DNA from: Hymenobacter sp. YC55
GTDB taxonomy: Bacteria > Bacteroidota > Bacteroidia > Cytophagales > Hymenobacteraceae
Assembly: GCF_029433095.1 (NCBI RefSeq)
Contig: NZ_JARNTX010000003.1
Coordinates: forward strand, 496,001-560,000
Reading direction: 5' to 3'
DNA: 64,000 bases
Positions 9,787 through 18,442 of this stretch are shown piece after piece (within the stretch, counting starts at the first letter, position 1; every line of letters begins with the position of its first letter). The notes below the pieces were generated by a model. The model did not search any database and was not told where the DNA came from. It saw nothing but the letters and a program-made list of their open reading frames with translations. A program made the position numbers and the translations under genes.

Positions 9787-9962
9787 TGCGGATCGTATGG
9801 ATATATACTCTGGCCGAGGTGCTCTTGCTGAACACCTAGCAACGGATGAGCAATGTCACGAGGCCTGGCTGGAAGAAGCTAAGCAAGAAGATACCTTAGT
9901 GAACGAGCTTGGCTTGCCACAACGCTATGCTACCTCGGTACTGAAACTGCTGCTCTGCTTGC

Positions 9963-10718
9963 CTACAGCCCGTAAATCCCGCCGGAAACCGACAGTTTTT
10001 CGCCCGTAATCCAGGCTGCATCGTCCGAGGCCAGAAAAACGGCCACTTTGGCAATATCTTCGGGCTGGCCCGTCCGGCCCAGGGGCGTTGTTGCCACTAA
10101 TCTGGTTTCTGCCTCGCTGCCGATAAAACCAGCACTGCGCGAGCCCTCGGTTTCCACTACGCCTGGTAAGATAGAGTTGATGCGGATGTTGCGGCCGCTA
10201 AACTCTTTCGACAAGGCCGTGGTCATAGCGTCCAACGCGGCTTTGGAGGCCGAGTACACCGACCCGGTGGGCAGCGGCGTCCGAGCGGCTTCGGAACTGA
10301 TGTTGAGGATGGTGCCGCCCGCGGTCCCGAACTGTTTTACGGCCGCCTGAATGGCGAGCAACGAGCCCAATACGTTGATATTGAAATGCTGATGAAACGC
10401 GGCGATGGAAACTTCCTCTACTGGGGCGTACTGGTAGATACCCGCGTTGTTAACCAGAATATGCACGGGGCCGAACGCCGCGTTGGTTTCGGCAAACAGG
10501 CGGTTGACATCGGCTTCGTTGGCTACATCGGCCTGCACTGCAATAGCCGAGCCGCCGGTAGCAGTAATAGCTTTCACCACCCGGTCGGCCCCATCCTTGC
10601 TGGTGGCATAGTTCACCACCACCTTGGCTCCTTCGGCAGCAAAATAGGTGGCGATAGCCGCTCCTATTCCTTTAGAAGCGCCGGTAACGATGGCGACCTT
10701 ATTGTTTAATTTGCTCAT
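9963..10718 (-). CDS. Short-chain dehydrogenase/reductase (classical SDR)
   Basis: 251 residues, the normal length for a cytosolic classical SDR, an NAD(P)-dependent oxidoreductase of carbonyl or alcohol substrates. Visible are the cofactor motif TGASKGIG (12-19), NNAG (90-93), the catalytic Ser in NISSEA, and YSASK with Tyr155 and Lys159. The C-terminal pattern LASDDAAWITGEKLSVSGG is typical of 3-oxoacyl-ACP-reductase-like or glucose-dehydrogenase-like members. It is divergent from a Crp/Fnr-family regulator across a 461-nt spacer, so that regulator may control it. The substrate is unknown; a FabG role is not implied because no fatty-acid genes are nearby. Confidence 0.93.
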   Translation of the reverse strand: MSKLNNKVAIVTGASKGIGAAIATYFAAEGAKVVVNYATSKDGADRVVKAITATGGSAIAVQADVANEADVNRLFAETNAAFGPVHILVNNAGIYQYAPVEEVSIAAFHQHFNINVLGSLLAIQAAVKQFGTAGGTILNISSEAARTPLPTGSVYSASKAALDAMTTALSKEFSGRNIRINSILPGVVETEGSRSAGFIGSEAETRLVATTPLGRTGQPEDIAKVAVFLASDDAAWITGEKLSVSGGIYGL

Positions 10719-11179
10719 TTTTTAATTAATTCGAGAAGTTGAAAATTTGCCTGTTCGGCGCTCAAAGACCCTGGAGGCTAAGCAGAGTCTATCATTGCCA
10801 GCGCCTGGAACACAGGGCGCTGGACTATGCCGTTTGGTTTCGCAAAATTGGGGATGGACCCGGGGGCGAAACGAGGACATTTATCACCGAATTCAACACT
10901 TCCCGGACTGCCTGGTCATTGCTACAATAGCCTCCGGTGCCGTCAACCCTTGTATTCCAGCGAACAGGCCATGTCTCGGACTTAAAACAAGTTGCCAGGG
11001 TTGCAGTAAGGCTTGTTACGCGCTGTTGTATTTACTCTACTGCGGAGCGCCAAACCCTAGCTCTGACGGAGTGGTTTACTTAGTTAGATAAAACCGTATT
11101 TGCTTGGCCTAGCTTTCCCGTCCTGCAAGGCGGCTGTTCAGCTAAGGCAAGCAGCTCACTTAAAACAACGTGCCTCGTC
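10719..11179. other. Divergent intergenic region, SDR / Crp-Fnr regulator
   Basis: 461 nt between divergent starts. Plus-strand frames here (for example 10747-11091) have no domain signature and are cysteine-rich in a way typical of spurious frames. The region should contain both promoters; I could not identify a convincing operator by eye. Confidence 0.5.
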
Positions 11180-11755
11180 ATGGTTGAACCGTTCCGGAAC
11201 TACCTAACTTCGAAAGCCGCTTTCACCGATGCCGAGTTAGAGCAGTTAGAAGCGCGGGCCATAACTAGAAAGTTGAAGCGGCGCGAATATCTACTGCGGA
11301 AAGGCGATGTGTGCCGCTATATGGCCTTTGTTGTTAGTGGCTCCCTGCGTCTTTACCGCACCGACGAGGCGGCGCAGGAGCACATTCTGCGCTTTGCAAT
11401 CGAGAATTGGTGGATTACCGACCCCGAAAGCTTTCGGATCGGCCTGCCGGCCCAAGGGACCATCGAGGCCCTGGAAGACACCCGCGTGCTGCTGTGGTCA
11501 AAAGAAAACTTCGAGTTGGTGAAAAGAGAAGTACCCGCCTTCCACGCCCTAGAGAATCAACTAGCCGGCCACTACGTGGATGCGCAAGTCAACCGGCTCT
11601 ATACAGCCATCAGTTACAGCGCCGAAGAACGTTATCAGGAGTTTGTGAGAGCTTTCCCCGATTTCTACCAGCGCATACCCTTGCACATGATAGCCTCTTA
11701 CTTGGGGGTGTCGCGCGAAACCCTTAGCCGCATCCGGAAGCAGACCGGTCTTTAA
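11180..11755 (+). CDS. Crp/Fnr-family transcriptional regulator
   Basis: 191 residues, the usual length for short Bacteroidota Crp/Fnr regulators. The N-terminal cyclic-nucleotide-binding-like jelly roll contains LLRKGDVCRYMAFVVSGSLRLY and ENWWITDPESFRIGLP. The C-terminal helix-turn-helix reads IPLHMIASYLGVSRETLSRI. The canonical Arg-Ser pair of the cAMP pocket is not evident, so cAMP sensing is doubtful. Divergent orientation from the SDR suggests it regulates that gene and perhaps itself. Ligand unknown. Confidence 0.92.
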   Translation: MVEPFRNYLTSKAAFTDAELEQLEARAITRKLKRREYLLRKGDVCRYMAFVVSGSLRLYRTDEAAQEHILRFAIENWWITDPESFRIGLPAQGTIEALEDTRVLLWSKENFELVKREVPAFHALENQLAGHYVDAQVNRLYTAISYSAEERYQEFVRAFPDFYQRIPLHMIASYLGVSRETLSRIRKQTGL

Positions 11756-12138
11756 GATGAGTATTCATCGTAACACTGCGCTACCTTACGTAGATTGCTG
11801 CAGGGCCTAAATCCATTCGACTGCCCCTGGTAACGTCTTTTTTGTAGCAGGTGCTATCAGCCGCTCGTACGTGAGTGGAATATCGGCGTTCGGTATTTCG
11901 CGCTGGGCTCTGTCTGCTACCCAAAACTTGCAATTGTAACCCGGAGCTATTTGTGTTTCGCAATGCCGAGAATAAAGCATAAGTCCTTGAATAAGGTGGC
12001 AGGCCCGAAGCCGGCGTGTTTTTTTAGCGGCCAGTGAGTCCGCAGCAACTGAGGCTATTTTAGCTTGAGCACCTGCTGCTGTGCAATTTGCTTTGCGGGC
12101 GGAATACCAGCCATTGTAGACTGGCAAATGGCTTAAAT
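11756..12138. other. Intergenic stretch, no supported gene
   Basis: Spacer between convergent genes. A 106-codon minus-strand frame (11807-12127) is open but has no recognisable family, no good start context and competes with another frame in the same segment. It may be a decayed gene or chance. Confidence 0.45.
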
Positions 12139-12177
12139 AAATTACCCTCGATAAGCTTTACTTATCGAGGGTAATTT
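12139..12177. terminator. Perfect 17-bp stem hairpin
   Basis: Arms 12139-12155 and 12161-12177 are exact reverse complements (AAATTACCCTCGATAAG) around a 5-nt loop. It stands in the convergent spacer between the Crp/Fnr gene and the MDR gene, so it may terminate either strand; A/T-rich flanks allow both. Confidence 0.7.
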
Positions 12178-12372
12178 CGGTTTCAGCTAAGCTAGAGTTG
12201 TTCTGATTGCAGTAATACCTTTCGCCGTAAGTAAAACAGCAAAACAGCAAGAACATACTGCTGCGAACAACTCATTGAAAACCTGCAAGTAAGGCTATAA
12301 TCGCTGCCTCATATTTAGAGTAATCACTAAAAGGTAATCGCTAGTTGCAGAGTTAAGTTTAATTTTTGTGCT

Positions 12373-12429
12373 AATCCACTTTGGTGCTAAGTACAAAGAA
12401 TAATTTTGTACTTAGCACCAAAGTGGATT
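12373..12429. terminator. Perfect 25-bp stem hairpin downstream of the MDR oxidoreductase gene
   Basis: Arms 12373-12397 and 12405-12429 are exact reverse complements over 25 bp, with a 7-nt AT-rich loop. It begins 69 nt past the MDR stop codon. The stem is longer than a typical intrinsic terminator, so it may also be a palindromic repeat element. Confidence 0.75.
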
Positions 12430-12497
12430 CTCAGCACTCAATTCGGAACTGTTATTTTGCAACTGGCGGTTTGTGAATTCTTGTAACCAGGGGTTCG

Positions 12498-13511
12498 CTA
12501 TCCTACCTGCACCACGATTTTACCGAAGTGCGAACCATTGCCCATGTAGTTAAGGGCCTCCTTTACTTGATCGAAGCGGAAGGTTTCCCCGATGACAGGC
12601 TTAAGGTGGTTACGGTCAAAAGCGTGGAACAAGTCGCTGAGCATCTGCGCGCTCCCCACGTAGATGCCTTGCAGGCGCTGCGTGTTAATTGGGAGCATGG
12701 CCAGGTTGGGAGTTTCCTCGTTGGGGCCACCCACCGCCCCAATCTGAAAGATGCTGCCGCCTGCTTTCAGCGCTTTAATGGAGCGCGCCAACTGCCCGGC
12801 AACTTCCACTACGTGAGTTGCTCCCTCACCGTGGGTTAGCTCCCGGACTTTTTCTTCCCAGTTTGGGGTGTGCTTGTAGTTGATTAGGCAGTCGGCCCCG
12901 AGGGCTTGGGCTTGCGCAAGCTTTTCATCCGAGCTGGACGTGATAATCGTTTGGGCGCCTAGCAGCTTGGCAATTTGCAGGCCGAAGATGGAGACGCCGC
13001 CCGTGCCTTGCAGCAGTACGGTATCGGTGGGTTGCAGCCGGCCTTCCACAACCAGCGCGTGCCAGGCCGTAACACCCGCGCACGGAAAAGCCGCTGCTTC
13101 TTCAAAGGAAAAGGAGGCGGGTATTTTCACAACGGCCTCTGCGGGGAAAGCTACGAACTCGGCCAAAACGCCGTCGGTACTGCCCCCTAAGGAGCGGGCT
13201 GTTTTAGCAGCCGAGAACGTTCCATCGTGCCAGTCGGGAAAGAAGTTGACGGCTACTCGGTCCCCGGGTTGCAGCTTGGTTACGCTGGCTCCCACTTCCG
13301 TTACAATTCCGGCCGCGTCGCTGAAGGGAATAAAGGGCAGCTTTTCCCCGGGATAGCCGAACCAACCGTTGGCTAGTGCCCAGTCGCGATAGTTCAAGGA
13401 AACGGCCTTCACTTGAATCTTCACTTCGTTGTCGCGCACGACAGGCTCGTCGTAGTCGCCGAGCTTGAAATTATTTAAGCTCTTTGGCCCGTGTAGTTGG
13501 TAAGCTTTCAT
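12498..13511 (-). CDS. Zinc-independent MDR oxidoreductase (quinone-oxidoreductase type)
   Basis: 337 residues from the ATG at 13511 (MKAYQLHGPKSLNNF); the frame extends 36 codons further with arginine-rich, non-homologous sequence. It belongs to the medium-chain dehydrogenase superfamily. The GroES-like N-terminal domain (KAVSLNYRDWALANGW, GDRVAVNFFPDW) precedes a Rossmann domain with LLQGTGGVSIFGLQIAKLLG at about 168-187. Typical zinc-site Cys/His clusters are not evident, pointing to an NADPH:quinone or enone reductase. It is a single gene followed by strong hairpins. Substrate unknown. Confidence 0.9.
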   Translation of the reverse strand: MKAYQLHGPKSLNNFKLGDYDEPVVRDNEVKIQVKAVSLNYRDWALANGWFGYPGEKLPFIPFSDAAGIVTEVGASVTKLQPGDRVAVNFFPDWHDGTFSAAKTARSLGGSTDGVLAEFVAFPAEAVVKIPASFSFEEAAAFPCAGVTAWHALVVEGRLQPTDTVLLQGTGGVSIFGLQIAKLLGAQTIITSSSDEKLAQAQALGADCLINYKHTPNWEEKVRELTHGEGATHVVEVAGQLARSIKALKAGGSIFQIGAVGGPNEETPNLAMLPINTQRLQGIYVGSAQMLSDLFHAFDRNHLKPVIGETFRFDQVKEALNYMGNGSHFGKIVVQVG

Positions 13512-13800
13512 ACGAATGGTGGCAGTAAAGCCCGAACAACCGCTGGCGCGTCGGATTGTTGCTCGTAAAGCGCGAAGCCTTGGTACTGGTAAACTCTGCT
13601 GTGTTGGCCTCGGAGGCATTCCGCTTTAGTAGGAATGATTGTCCGCTGCCAGACTATACTACTAGTAAAGCCCTCACTAGGCGGTTGTAAACCGCGGCGG
13701 GGTTGAGGCGCTTTTCAACTCTTCTTGCAAAGGTTTTCAGTTCCTGCTGTAAGCTTCCTACATTAGGCTAGGTTGAACGTTCTTTCTTGTGGCCCCCTCG

Positions 13801-14907
13801 ATGCGAAATATTCTGTACCTGGCGCTACTGCTGGTCGCGGTTGCCTGCCCCACTGATTTACCTGCCAGCGAGCCCTCAGTTGCCGCTAAGCCCCGCCCGG
13901 CCATTATTGCCTACTACGCCGGCGATGCCACCGGTTTTCAGCAATATCCAACCGAGAAGCTCACCCACATTATCTACAGCTTTCTGCACTTGAAAGGCAC
14001 AGCTTTCGCCTTCGATAGTCCGCGTGATCAAGCCACGGTGGCCGCGCTGGTTGCCCTCAAAAAACAGCACCCGCAGTTGAAAGTGATGCTCTCGCTCGGT
14101 GGCTGGAGCGGCTGCGAAACCTGCTCGATGGTATTCGCTACCGCCCAGGGCCGCAACGAGTTTGCAACTTCGGTTAAGCAGGTGCTCACCGCTACCCACA
14201 CCGACGGCATCGACTTGGATTGGGAGTACCCCGCCGTTGCCGGACCGCCGGGGCACCGTTTTGCGCCGGAAGACCGCCACAATTTCACGCTGCTGGTGCA
14301 GACTTTGCGCACCACGCTCGGCAACAACTATGAAATCAGTTTTGCTGCCGGCGGCTTCCCCGATTACTTGCAGCACGCCGTGGAGTGGCCACTTGTCATG
14401 CCGCTGGTCAACCGCGTCAACTTAATGAGCTACGACTTAGTTAACGGCTACAGTACCAGCACCGGGCACCACACGCCCTTGTATTCCACCCCGCAGCAAA
14501 GTTTCTCGGTGGACCAGGGGGTGCGTTTTCTGGATTCGGTGGGCGTGGCGCCGGGCAAGATCGTAATTGGCGCGGCGTTTTACGCCCGGGTATTTAGCGG
14601 GGTGCCGGCCGCCAACAAGGGGCTCTACCAAGTCGGTAAATTCAAGCAAACCTTTAACTACAAAGATTTCAAAGACAGTCTGTCGGCGGGTCGGGGGTTT
14701 GTTTCCTACTGGGACGCTACGGCCCGGGCGCCTTATGCCTACAGCTTGCGCCGCCAGGAGTTTGCTTCCTTCGACGACGAGCAATCTATTCGTTTGAAAA
14801 CGAAATATGTGCTAGACAAGCAGCTTGGCGGTATTATGTTTTGGGAGCTAACCGGTGACAAACCTCGGCAAGGCCTTCTCGATTGCTTGTACCAGGCCGC
14901 TCAATAA
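13801..14907 (+). CDS. Secreted GH18 chitinase-like hydrolase
   Basis: 368 residues from the ATG at 13801; an in-frame GTG at 13789 would add four residues. The N-terminal signal segment MRNILYLALLLVAVAC ends in a Cys and may be a weak lipobox. The GH18 TIM barrel is clear: IIAYYAGDATGFQQY, the strand motif VMLSLGGWSG, and the catalytic motif DGIDLDWEYP with predicted acid Glu142. Later barrel elements NLMSYDLVNGY and GGIMFWELTGD are present. It has no chitin-binding module, so it is probably a compact chitinase or endo-N-acetylglucosaminidase-like enzyme. It is a single gene without a PUL context. Confidence 0.93.
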   Translation: MRNILYLALLLVAVACPTDLPASEPSVAAKPRPAIIAYYAGDATGFQQYPTEKLTHIIYSFLHLKGTAFAFDSPRDQATVAALVALKKQHPQLKVMLSLGGWSGCETCSMVFATAQGRNEFATSVKQVLTATHTDGIDLDWEYPAVAGPPGHRFAPEDRHNFTLLVQTLRTTLGNNYEISFAAGGFPDYLQHAVEWPLVMPLVNRVNLMSYDLVNGYSTSTGHHTPLYSTPQQSFSVDQGVRFLDSVGVAPGKIVIGAAFYARVFSGVPAANKGLYQVGKFKQTFNYKDFKDSLSAGRGFVSYWDATARAPYAYSLRRQEFASFDDEQSIRLKTKYVLDKQLGGIMFWELTGDKPRQGLLDCLYQAAQ

Positions 14908-15051
14908 CTCCTGGTTTTAACCTGGTAGCTAAGCTTGCGCAGTACAGAAGGTTGGTTGTGGTTTCCTATTACTGCAACTTCTATCCTCATAAATAATCAG
15001 CTCGTACGGTTACACTATTTAGGTTCAACAATACCATGTTAAATAATCTGC
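14908..15051. other. AT-rich spacer, no gene seen
   Basis: Between the convergent GH18 gene and the unknown gene pair; continues into the repeat cluster described next. Confidence 0.5.
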
Positions 15052-15160
15052 GTATCAAAGCAGCTACGTTTCTGTGTATCAAAGATAATATGTATCAAGG
15101 ATTGTATATATCTAAAATACATTGATGCGTTGATACATTATGTTTAAGTATCTTTGTATC
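15052..15160. repeat. Cluster of five GTATCAAAG-like short repeats
   Basis: Direct copies occur at 15052-15060, 15076-15084 and 15092-15100 (last with one change). Inverted partial copies are at 15130-15136 (TTGATAC) and 15152-15160 (CTTTGTATC). The stretch is strongly AT-rich. It lies just downstream of the minus-strand gene at 15259. It could be a protein-binding array or a decayed element; TATCTTTG strings also match the Bacteroidota -7 consensus on both strands. Confidence 0.55.
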
Positions 15161-15258
15161 CTATAGGTGAGTTAACAATATGACTATTTAATGTACTTAA
15201 CCTGGCATTTTCATTGTAATCGAAAACATTAGATAGCATGTTTACCATTACTTGTGTT

Positions 15259-16077
15259 TTATAAGCGCGGCCCCCGCCGCTTAAGTGGTAAGATTGAGCT
15301 TTGATTGGTTTCCATAGCCCTGGGGGTGGGTAGTTGAGTTGTAGGGGTAGCAGGCGCTAACGTTCTTTGCTGCTGGTTTTCTAAATAGAGTTTGGCAATC
15401 TCGCGTCCGTGTTTACGCTCACCGCTCGTGCCGCGCAACAACTCGTTTACCTGGTTTTGAAAGAGAGGCTTGATAGCAGCTTCAATTGCTTTATTATCGA
15501 CTTGGCTACGTTCTAATCTTTGCAACCACGCCAAGCGGTGTTCCCGCTCTATGCACGGCATTACATCAACCAAGGCTAACGGGGCGTCAACTCCTTTTAG
15601 CAGGGAGTCCTTGGCCTGGGTTAAAAAGAACTGCGTTCCTACTCCGGCCCCGTATTGTATGTTATTGCGAGTTAGACCTTGGCCGTACTCGGCGGGCTGG
15701 GCCACGATAACGCTGGCTGCCTTGATTGGACGAAGTACTCGGTATACGGCGACGCGCGGACTGTATAAATGCTCGCCGATATCTGCCTGCCGATAAGGTT
15801 TAACTTGCAGGGCCTCCGCCAAATCGCGGGCTTTTACTTCCTGGGTAGGGGTTAAATGCTTGAGCAGCGTGGCTGCATCAGTGAAATAGGCGGACACAGT
15901 TGCTTCTCCTTGCCTGATGTCAGCCTCGGGTCGAAAGTCGAATTGCACTAGTAGCGTGCCCGCGGGCAAATCATGCTTGGGGTGAAGCCACTGATCTACG
16001 CCAGGGTAGAAGTTGGTGCCTTGGTCGAGAAAAGCCGTCCAGGCGGGCGTGTTAACGGGGGGGATCAACGAGGCCAC
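15259..16077 (-). CDS. Unknown protein, second gene of a two-gene unit
   Basis: 272 residues; I do not recognise the family. It has no signal peptide or membrane segment. The sequence is soluble-looking, with a mixed alpha/beta first half (LLVQFDFRPEADIRQGEATV, SPRVAVYRVLRPIKAASVIV) and a helical, charged second half (LAWLQRLERSQVDNKAIEAA) ending in a Pro/Thr-rich and basic tail. It begins 2 nt after the upstream gene's stop, so the two are very likely co-translated and may form a complex. Codon use looks less GC3-rich than the flanking carbohydrate genes, suggesting accessory origin. No function is proposed. Confidence 0.7.
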   Translation of the reverse strand: MASLIPPVNTPAWTAFLDQGTNFYPGVDQWLHPKHDLPAGTLLVQFDFRPEADIRQGEATVSAYFTDAATLLKHLTPTQEVKARDLAEALQVKPYRQADIGEHLYSPRVAVYRVLRPIKAASVIVAQPAEYGQGLTRNNIQYGAGVGTQFFLTQAKDSLLKGVDAPLALVDVMPCIEREHRLAWLQRLERSQVDNKAIEAAIKPLFQNQVNELLRGTSGERKHGREIAKLYLENQQQRTLAPATPTTQLPTPRAMETNQSSILPLKRRGPRL

Positions 16078-16079
16078 GC

Positions 16080-16391
16080 TTACAGCTGAAAAATAAGTGG
16101 TGGCCCTGGTACCGAGGCCTGATTTATAGCCACAAAATTACGAGTGTCTTCCACGGCAGTACCCGTTAGCGTAATCGTAGACGGAAACGTAAACTGCTCT
16201 CGCAGCTGAGCTACGGGCAGTGGCTGACGAAATAAATACTCGCCGTAGCCGTCGCGGTTGAAAACAAATTCGTCCCCGTTAGCAGGCTCGTTGCCAAGGG
16301 CCTTTAGAAAGTCAATGACAGGCTGCAAGTGGGCAGTCCGCGAATCTGGTAGCTTCTCAACGAGTGCTATTTTGTCTGATGTTAAACTCAT
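16080..16391 (-). CDS. Small unknown protein, first gene of a two-gene unit
   Basis: 103 residues from the ATG at 16391 (MSLTSDKIALVEKLPDSRT). The frame extends 42 codons upstream through AT-rich, leader-like sequence that I exclude. It is a soluble acidic protein with no recognised domain; the C-terminal half (FPSTITLTGTAVEDTRNFV) looks beta-rich. It is separated by 2 nt from the 272-residue gene, a spacing that often links small partners of one complex, as in an immunity/toxin or chaperone/cargo pair. That is inference from layout only. Confidence 0.65.
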   Translation of the reverse strand: MSLTSDKIALVEKLPDSRTAHLQPVIDFLKALGNEPANGDEFVFNRDGYGEYLFRQPLPVAQLREQFTFPSTITLTGTAVEDTRNFVAINQASVPGPPLIFQL

Positions 16392-16829
16392 GCTATTAAG
16401 CTGGAAAAATAAACGTGTAAACAGGCAGCTGATGCAATGCCTTGCTGCAGAAATCGACGCAAGCAAGATAAAGTTGTTGTCCTTAAATTTTAAAGCAATA
16501 AAATCTTTGATCAGCATTTTGCACTTAGCCGGGCAAAATCATTTTACTGTGGCGTACACGCAGAAGCATAAAAAAGTAATAAAAGTAAATAATCTTAATC
16601 TATTTGTGCCTTTTTAGACTAAAGTGTATATCATTAGGCTTAGCTTCCTATCCTGACAGTCCTTAACCAGTTTTTATACTAAATTTTAAGTTAACTTTTA
16701 ATATCCTGCACACTAGAATTTGCGTCCATCAATCGCCCTTTAGTTCTACTGCCGATAACGCTCAGGTCTGTAAGGTCGTATCATTGCAGATTCTCGGTAC
16801 AAAATCTTACTCCTCAGATAGCCTTGCTC
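16392..16829. other. AT-rich divergent spacer
   Basis: 438 nt between the minus-strand unknown pair and the plus-strand MBL gene. It is markedly AT-rich around 16540-16710 and should contain both promoters. No perfect TAnnTTTG element was found in a usable position. Confidence 0.5.
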
Positions 16830-17618
16830 ATGAAAGCTATTATCCTCTTGACAGCCGCTTTTATTGCTTCGACAATGCCGGCGCTAGCACAAACTGCAGT
16901 TCCTACTGCCGCAGTCCGCGCCACTGCTGATCGAGTTACAACTAAAAAAGGCCCCCTAACGGTACAGCCTATTACGCACGGCAGCGTCGTGTTTACCTGG
17001 AATGGTAGAACCATTTATGTTGATCCGTACGGTGGGGCCTCGGCTTATGCCGGACTGGCCGCGCCCGATGTAGTTCTAATCACCGATATTCACGGTGACC
17101 ACCTGGACCCGAAAACGCTCGCGGGCCTTGCCGTTGGCAAGGCCCTGCTAGTGGTACCCCAAGCGGTGGCAGATCAGCTGCCGGCTGAGTATAAAGGGCG
17201 AGTTCGTTTGCTTGGCAACGGCCAGCGCCTCGACACGCTCGGCCTGGGCATCTCCGCCGTTCCCATGTACAACCTGCCCGAAGCAGCCGATGCCATGCAT
17301 CCTAAAGGCCGGGGCAACGGCTACGTGCTAAACCTCGGCGGCAAAAACATCTACGTATCGGGTGACACGGAAGACATCAATGAAATGCGCGCCCTGCAAA
17401 ATATCGACGTGGCATTCGTGTGTATGAACCTACCTTACACGATGGACGTGCAGCAGGCCGCACAGGCCGTGTTGGCCTTTAAGCCGGGGATTGTGTACCC
17501 CTACCACTACCGGGGTCAGAATGGGCTGAGCGACGTGGACAGCTTCAAGAAAACTGTGAATGCGACCAACTCGAAAATCGACGTTCGTTTGCGCAACTGG
17601 TATCCGGCCGCTAAGTAA
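16830..17618 (+). CDS. Exported metallo-beta-lactamase-fold hydrolase
   Basis: 262 residues from the ATG at 16830 (a TTG lies two codons upstream). The signal peptide MKAIILLTAAFIASTMPALA is followed by an MBL fold of the UlaG/COG2220 type. The metal motif reads TDIHGDHLD at 85-93; the usual first His of HxHxDH is Asp86, so the site is a D-x-H-x-D-H variant. Later strands include YVLNLGGKNIYVSGDTEDIN (metal-binding Asp) and GIVYPYHYRGQNG (His). Such proteins are predicted Zn-dependent hydrolases; the substrate is unknown. It is a single gene ended by a strong hairpin. Confidence 0.9.
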   Translation: MKAIILLTAAFIASTMPALAQTAVPTAAVRATADRVTTKKGPLTVQPITHGSVVFTWNGRTIYVDPYGGASAYAGLAAPDVVLITDIHGDHLDPKTLAGLAVGKALLVVPQAVADQLPAEYKGRVRLLGNGQRLDTLGLGISAVPMYNLPEAADAMHPKGRGNGYVLNLGGKNIYVSGDTEDINEMRALQNIDVAFVCMNLPYTMDVQQAAQAVLAFKPGIVYPYHYRGQNGLSDVDSFKKTVNATNSKIDVRLRNWYPAAK

Positions 17619-17634
17619 AGGCGCTTAGTTTCAC

Positions 17635-17679
17635 AGAACGTGTTGCCGAGCAAGTGAAGCTAACTCGGCAGCACGTTCT
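17635..17679 (+). terminator. Hairpin downstream of the MBL gene
   Basis: Arms 17635-17650 and 17664-17679 match at 15 of 16 positions (AGAACGTGTTGCCGAG), with a 13-nt loop, starting 17 nt past the stop codon. There is no long T-run, so it may stabilise rather than terminate the transcript. Confidence 0.65.
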
Positions 17680-17798
17680 CATGGCAACCCATGGCACGCC
17701 GGCACAGGGTGCCACTTACTCAGTTCAGGGCCTTGGAACTAACGGGAACGACAAGGCCATCGAGGTGTTGATAAGCAGAATGTTGTTTCTTGCCGCCT

Positions 17799-18146
17799 AT
17801 GACAGAACAAGAGCAGATAAACCGAGAAGAGCAGCTTGCAAAGTTGCTGTGGAGCCCGCACGACGACAACCACCTCAAGCAGTTCGATTTCGAGGATGGA
17901 ACGGTTTGGATGGTTTACACAACAAAAGAAAACCCCGCCACCGATATGGCCACGGACGTGGTTCGTTTGGTTGCTACCTACCCCGACACCGCTGAACACG
18001 GCGTTGACAAGTGGCACACTATCTGGCAGGATTTTCCGGTCACGGATCCGGGGGATGCCGCTACGATGCTGGTGCTGTTCGATCAGGAGTACGCCCGTAA
18101 ATGGCGAGAGGAAAGAAAAGAGCAAAGCAACCAACCCAACTACTAA
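17799..18146 (+). CDS. Small acidic hypothetical protein
   Basis: 115 residues from the ATG at 17799 (MTEQEQINREEQLAKLLWSP); an in-frame TTG three codons earlier is less likely. Soluble and acidic, with an ordered composition (HLKQFDFEDGTVWMVYTTKE, DKWHTIWQDFPVTDPGDA), so I consider it a real gene, but I recognise no family. It is convergent with the small minus-strand gene at 18191. Confidence 0.65.
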   Translation: MTEQEQINREEQLAKLLWSPHDDNHLKQFDFEDGTVWMVYTTKENPATDMATDVVRLVATYPDTAEHGVDKWHTIWQDFPVTDPGDAATMLVLFDQEYARKWREERKEQSNQPNY

Positions 18147-18190
18147 CTTCTGCCTATCAACCCCAAACTCTCGTAAAGATTGCCCGGGGT

Positions 18191-18442
18191 TTACTCGGCC
18201 GTGGTGACGTAAGTAATAGGGCACCCGAGGCGTTGAAAAGCATCTTTGAGCGGCCCCCAGTCCGGATCCGTACCGTGGGTCGACGCCACAACCGCTTCTC
18301 CGGGGGCCAGATGATCAACCAAGAATCCTTGCTCGGTTAGCAATTCGCGGGCGGCCACGAGTTGCTCGGGGTCGGCCTCTGGCGTGAACCGCAACTCGTG
18401 GCGTACTAATTGGGTGTTGTTGGCGGTCGGGTCGTTGTGCAT
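18191..18442 (-). CDS. Small hypothetical protein
   Basis: 83 residues from the ATG at 18442 (MHNDPTANNTQLVRHELRFT). The pattern RHELRFTPEADPEQLVAARE...LLTEQGFLVDHLAPGE resembles a small ferredoxin-like alpha/beta fold, but no family name can be given. Convergent with the 115-residue gene, 44 nt apart. Confidence 0.6.
   Translation of the reverse strand: MHNDPTANNTQLVRHELRFTPEADPEQLVAARELLTEQGFLVDHLAPGEAVVASTHGTDPDWGPLKDAFQRLGCPITYVTTAE

Noticed and set aside
9963..10718. SDR considered as fatty-acid FabG
   Set aside because: Catalytic motifs are shared by all classical SDRs and no acyl carrier protein or other fatty-acid gene is nearby.
10747..11091. 114-codon plus-strand frame upstream of the Crp/Fnr gene
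   Set aside because: No homology signal, cysteine-rich composition, and it occupies the expected divergent promoter region.
11807..12127. 106-codon minus-strand frame in the convergent spacer
   Set aside because: No recognisable motif, overlapping alternative frame of similar length, no clear start signal; reported only as a gap.
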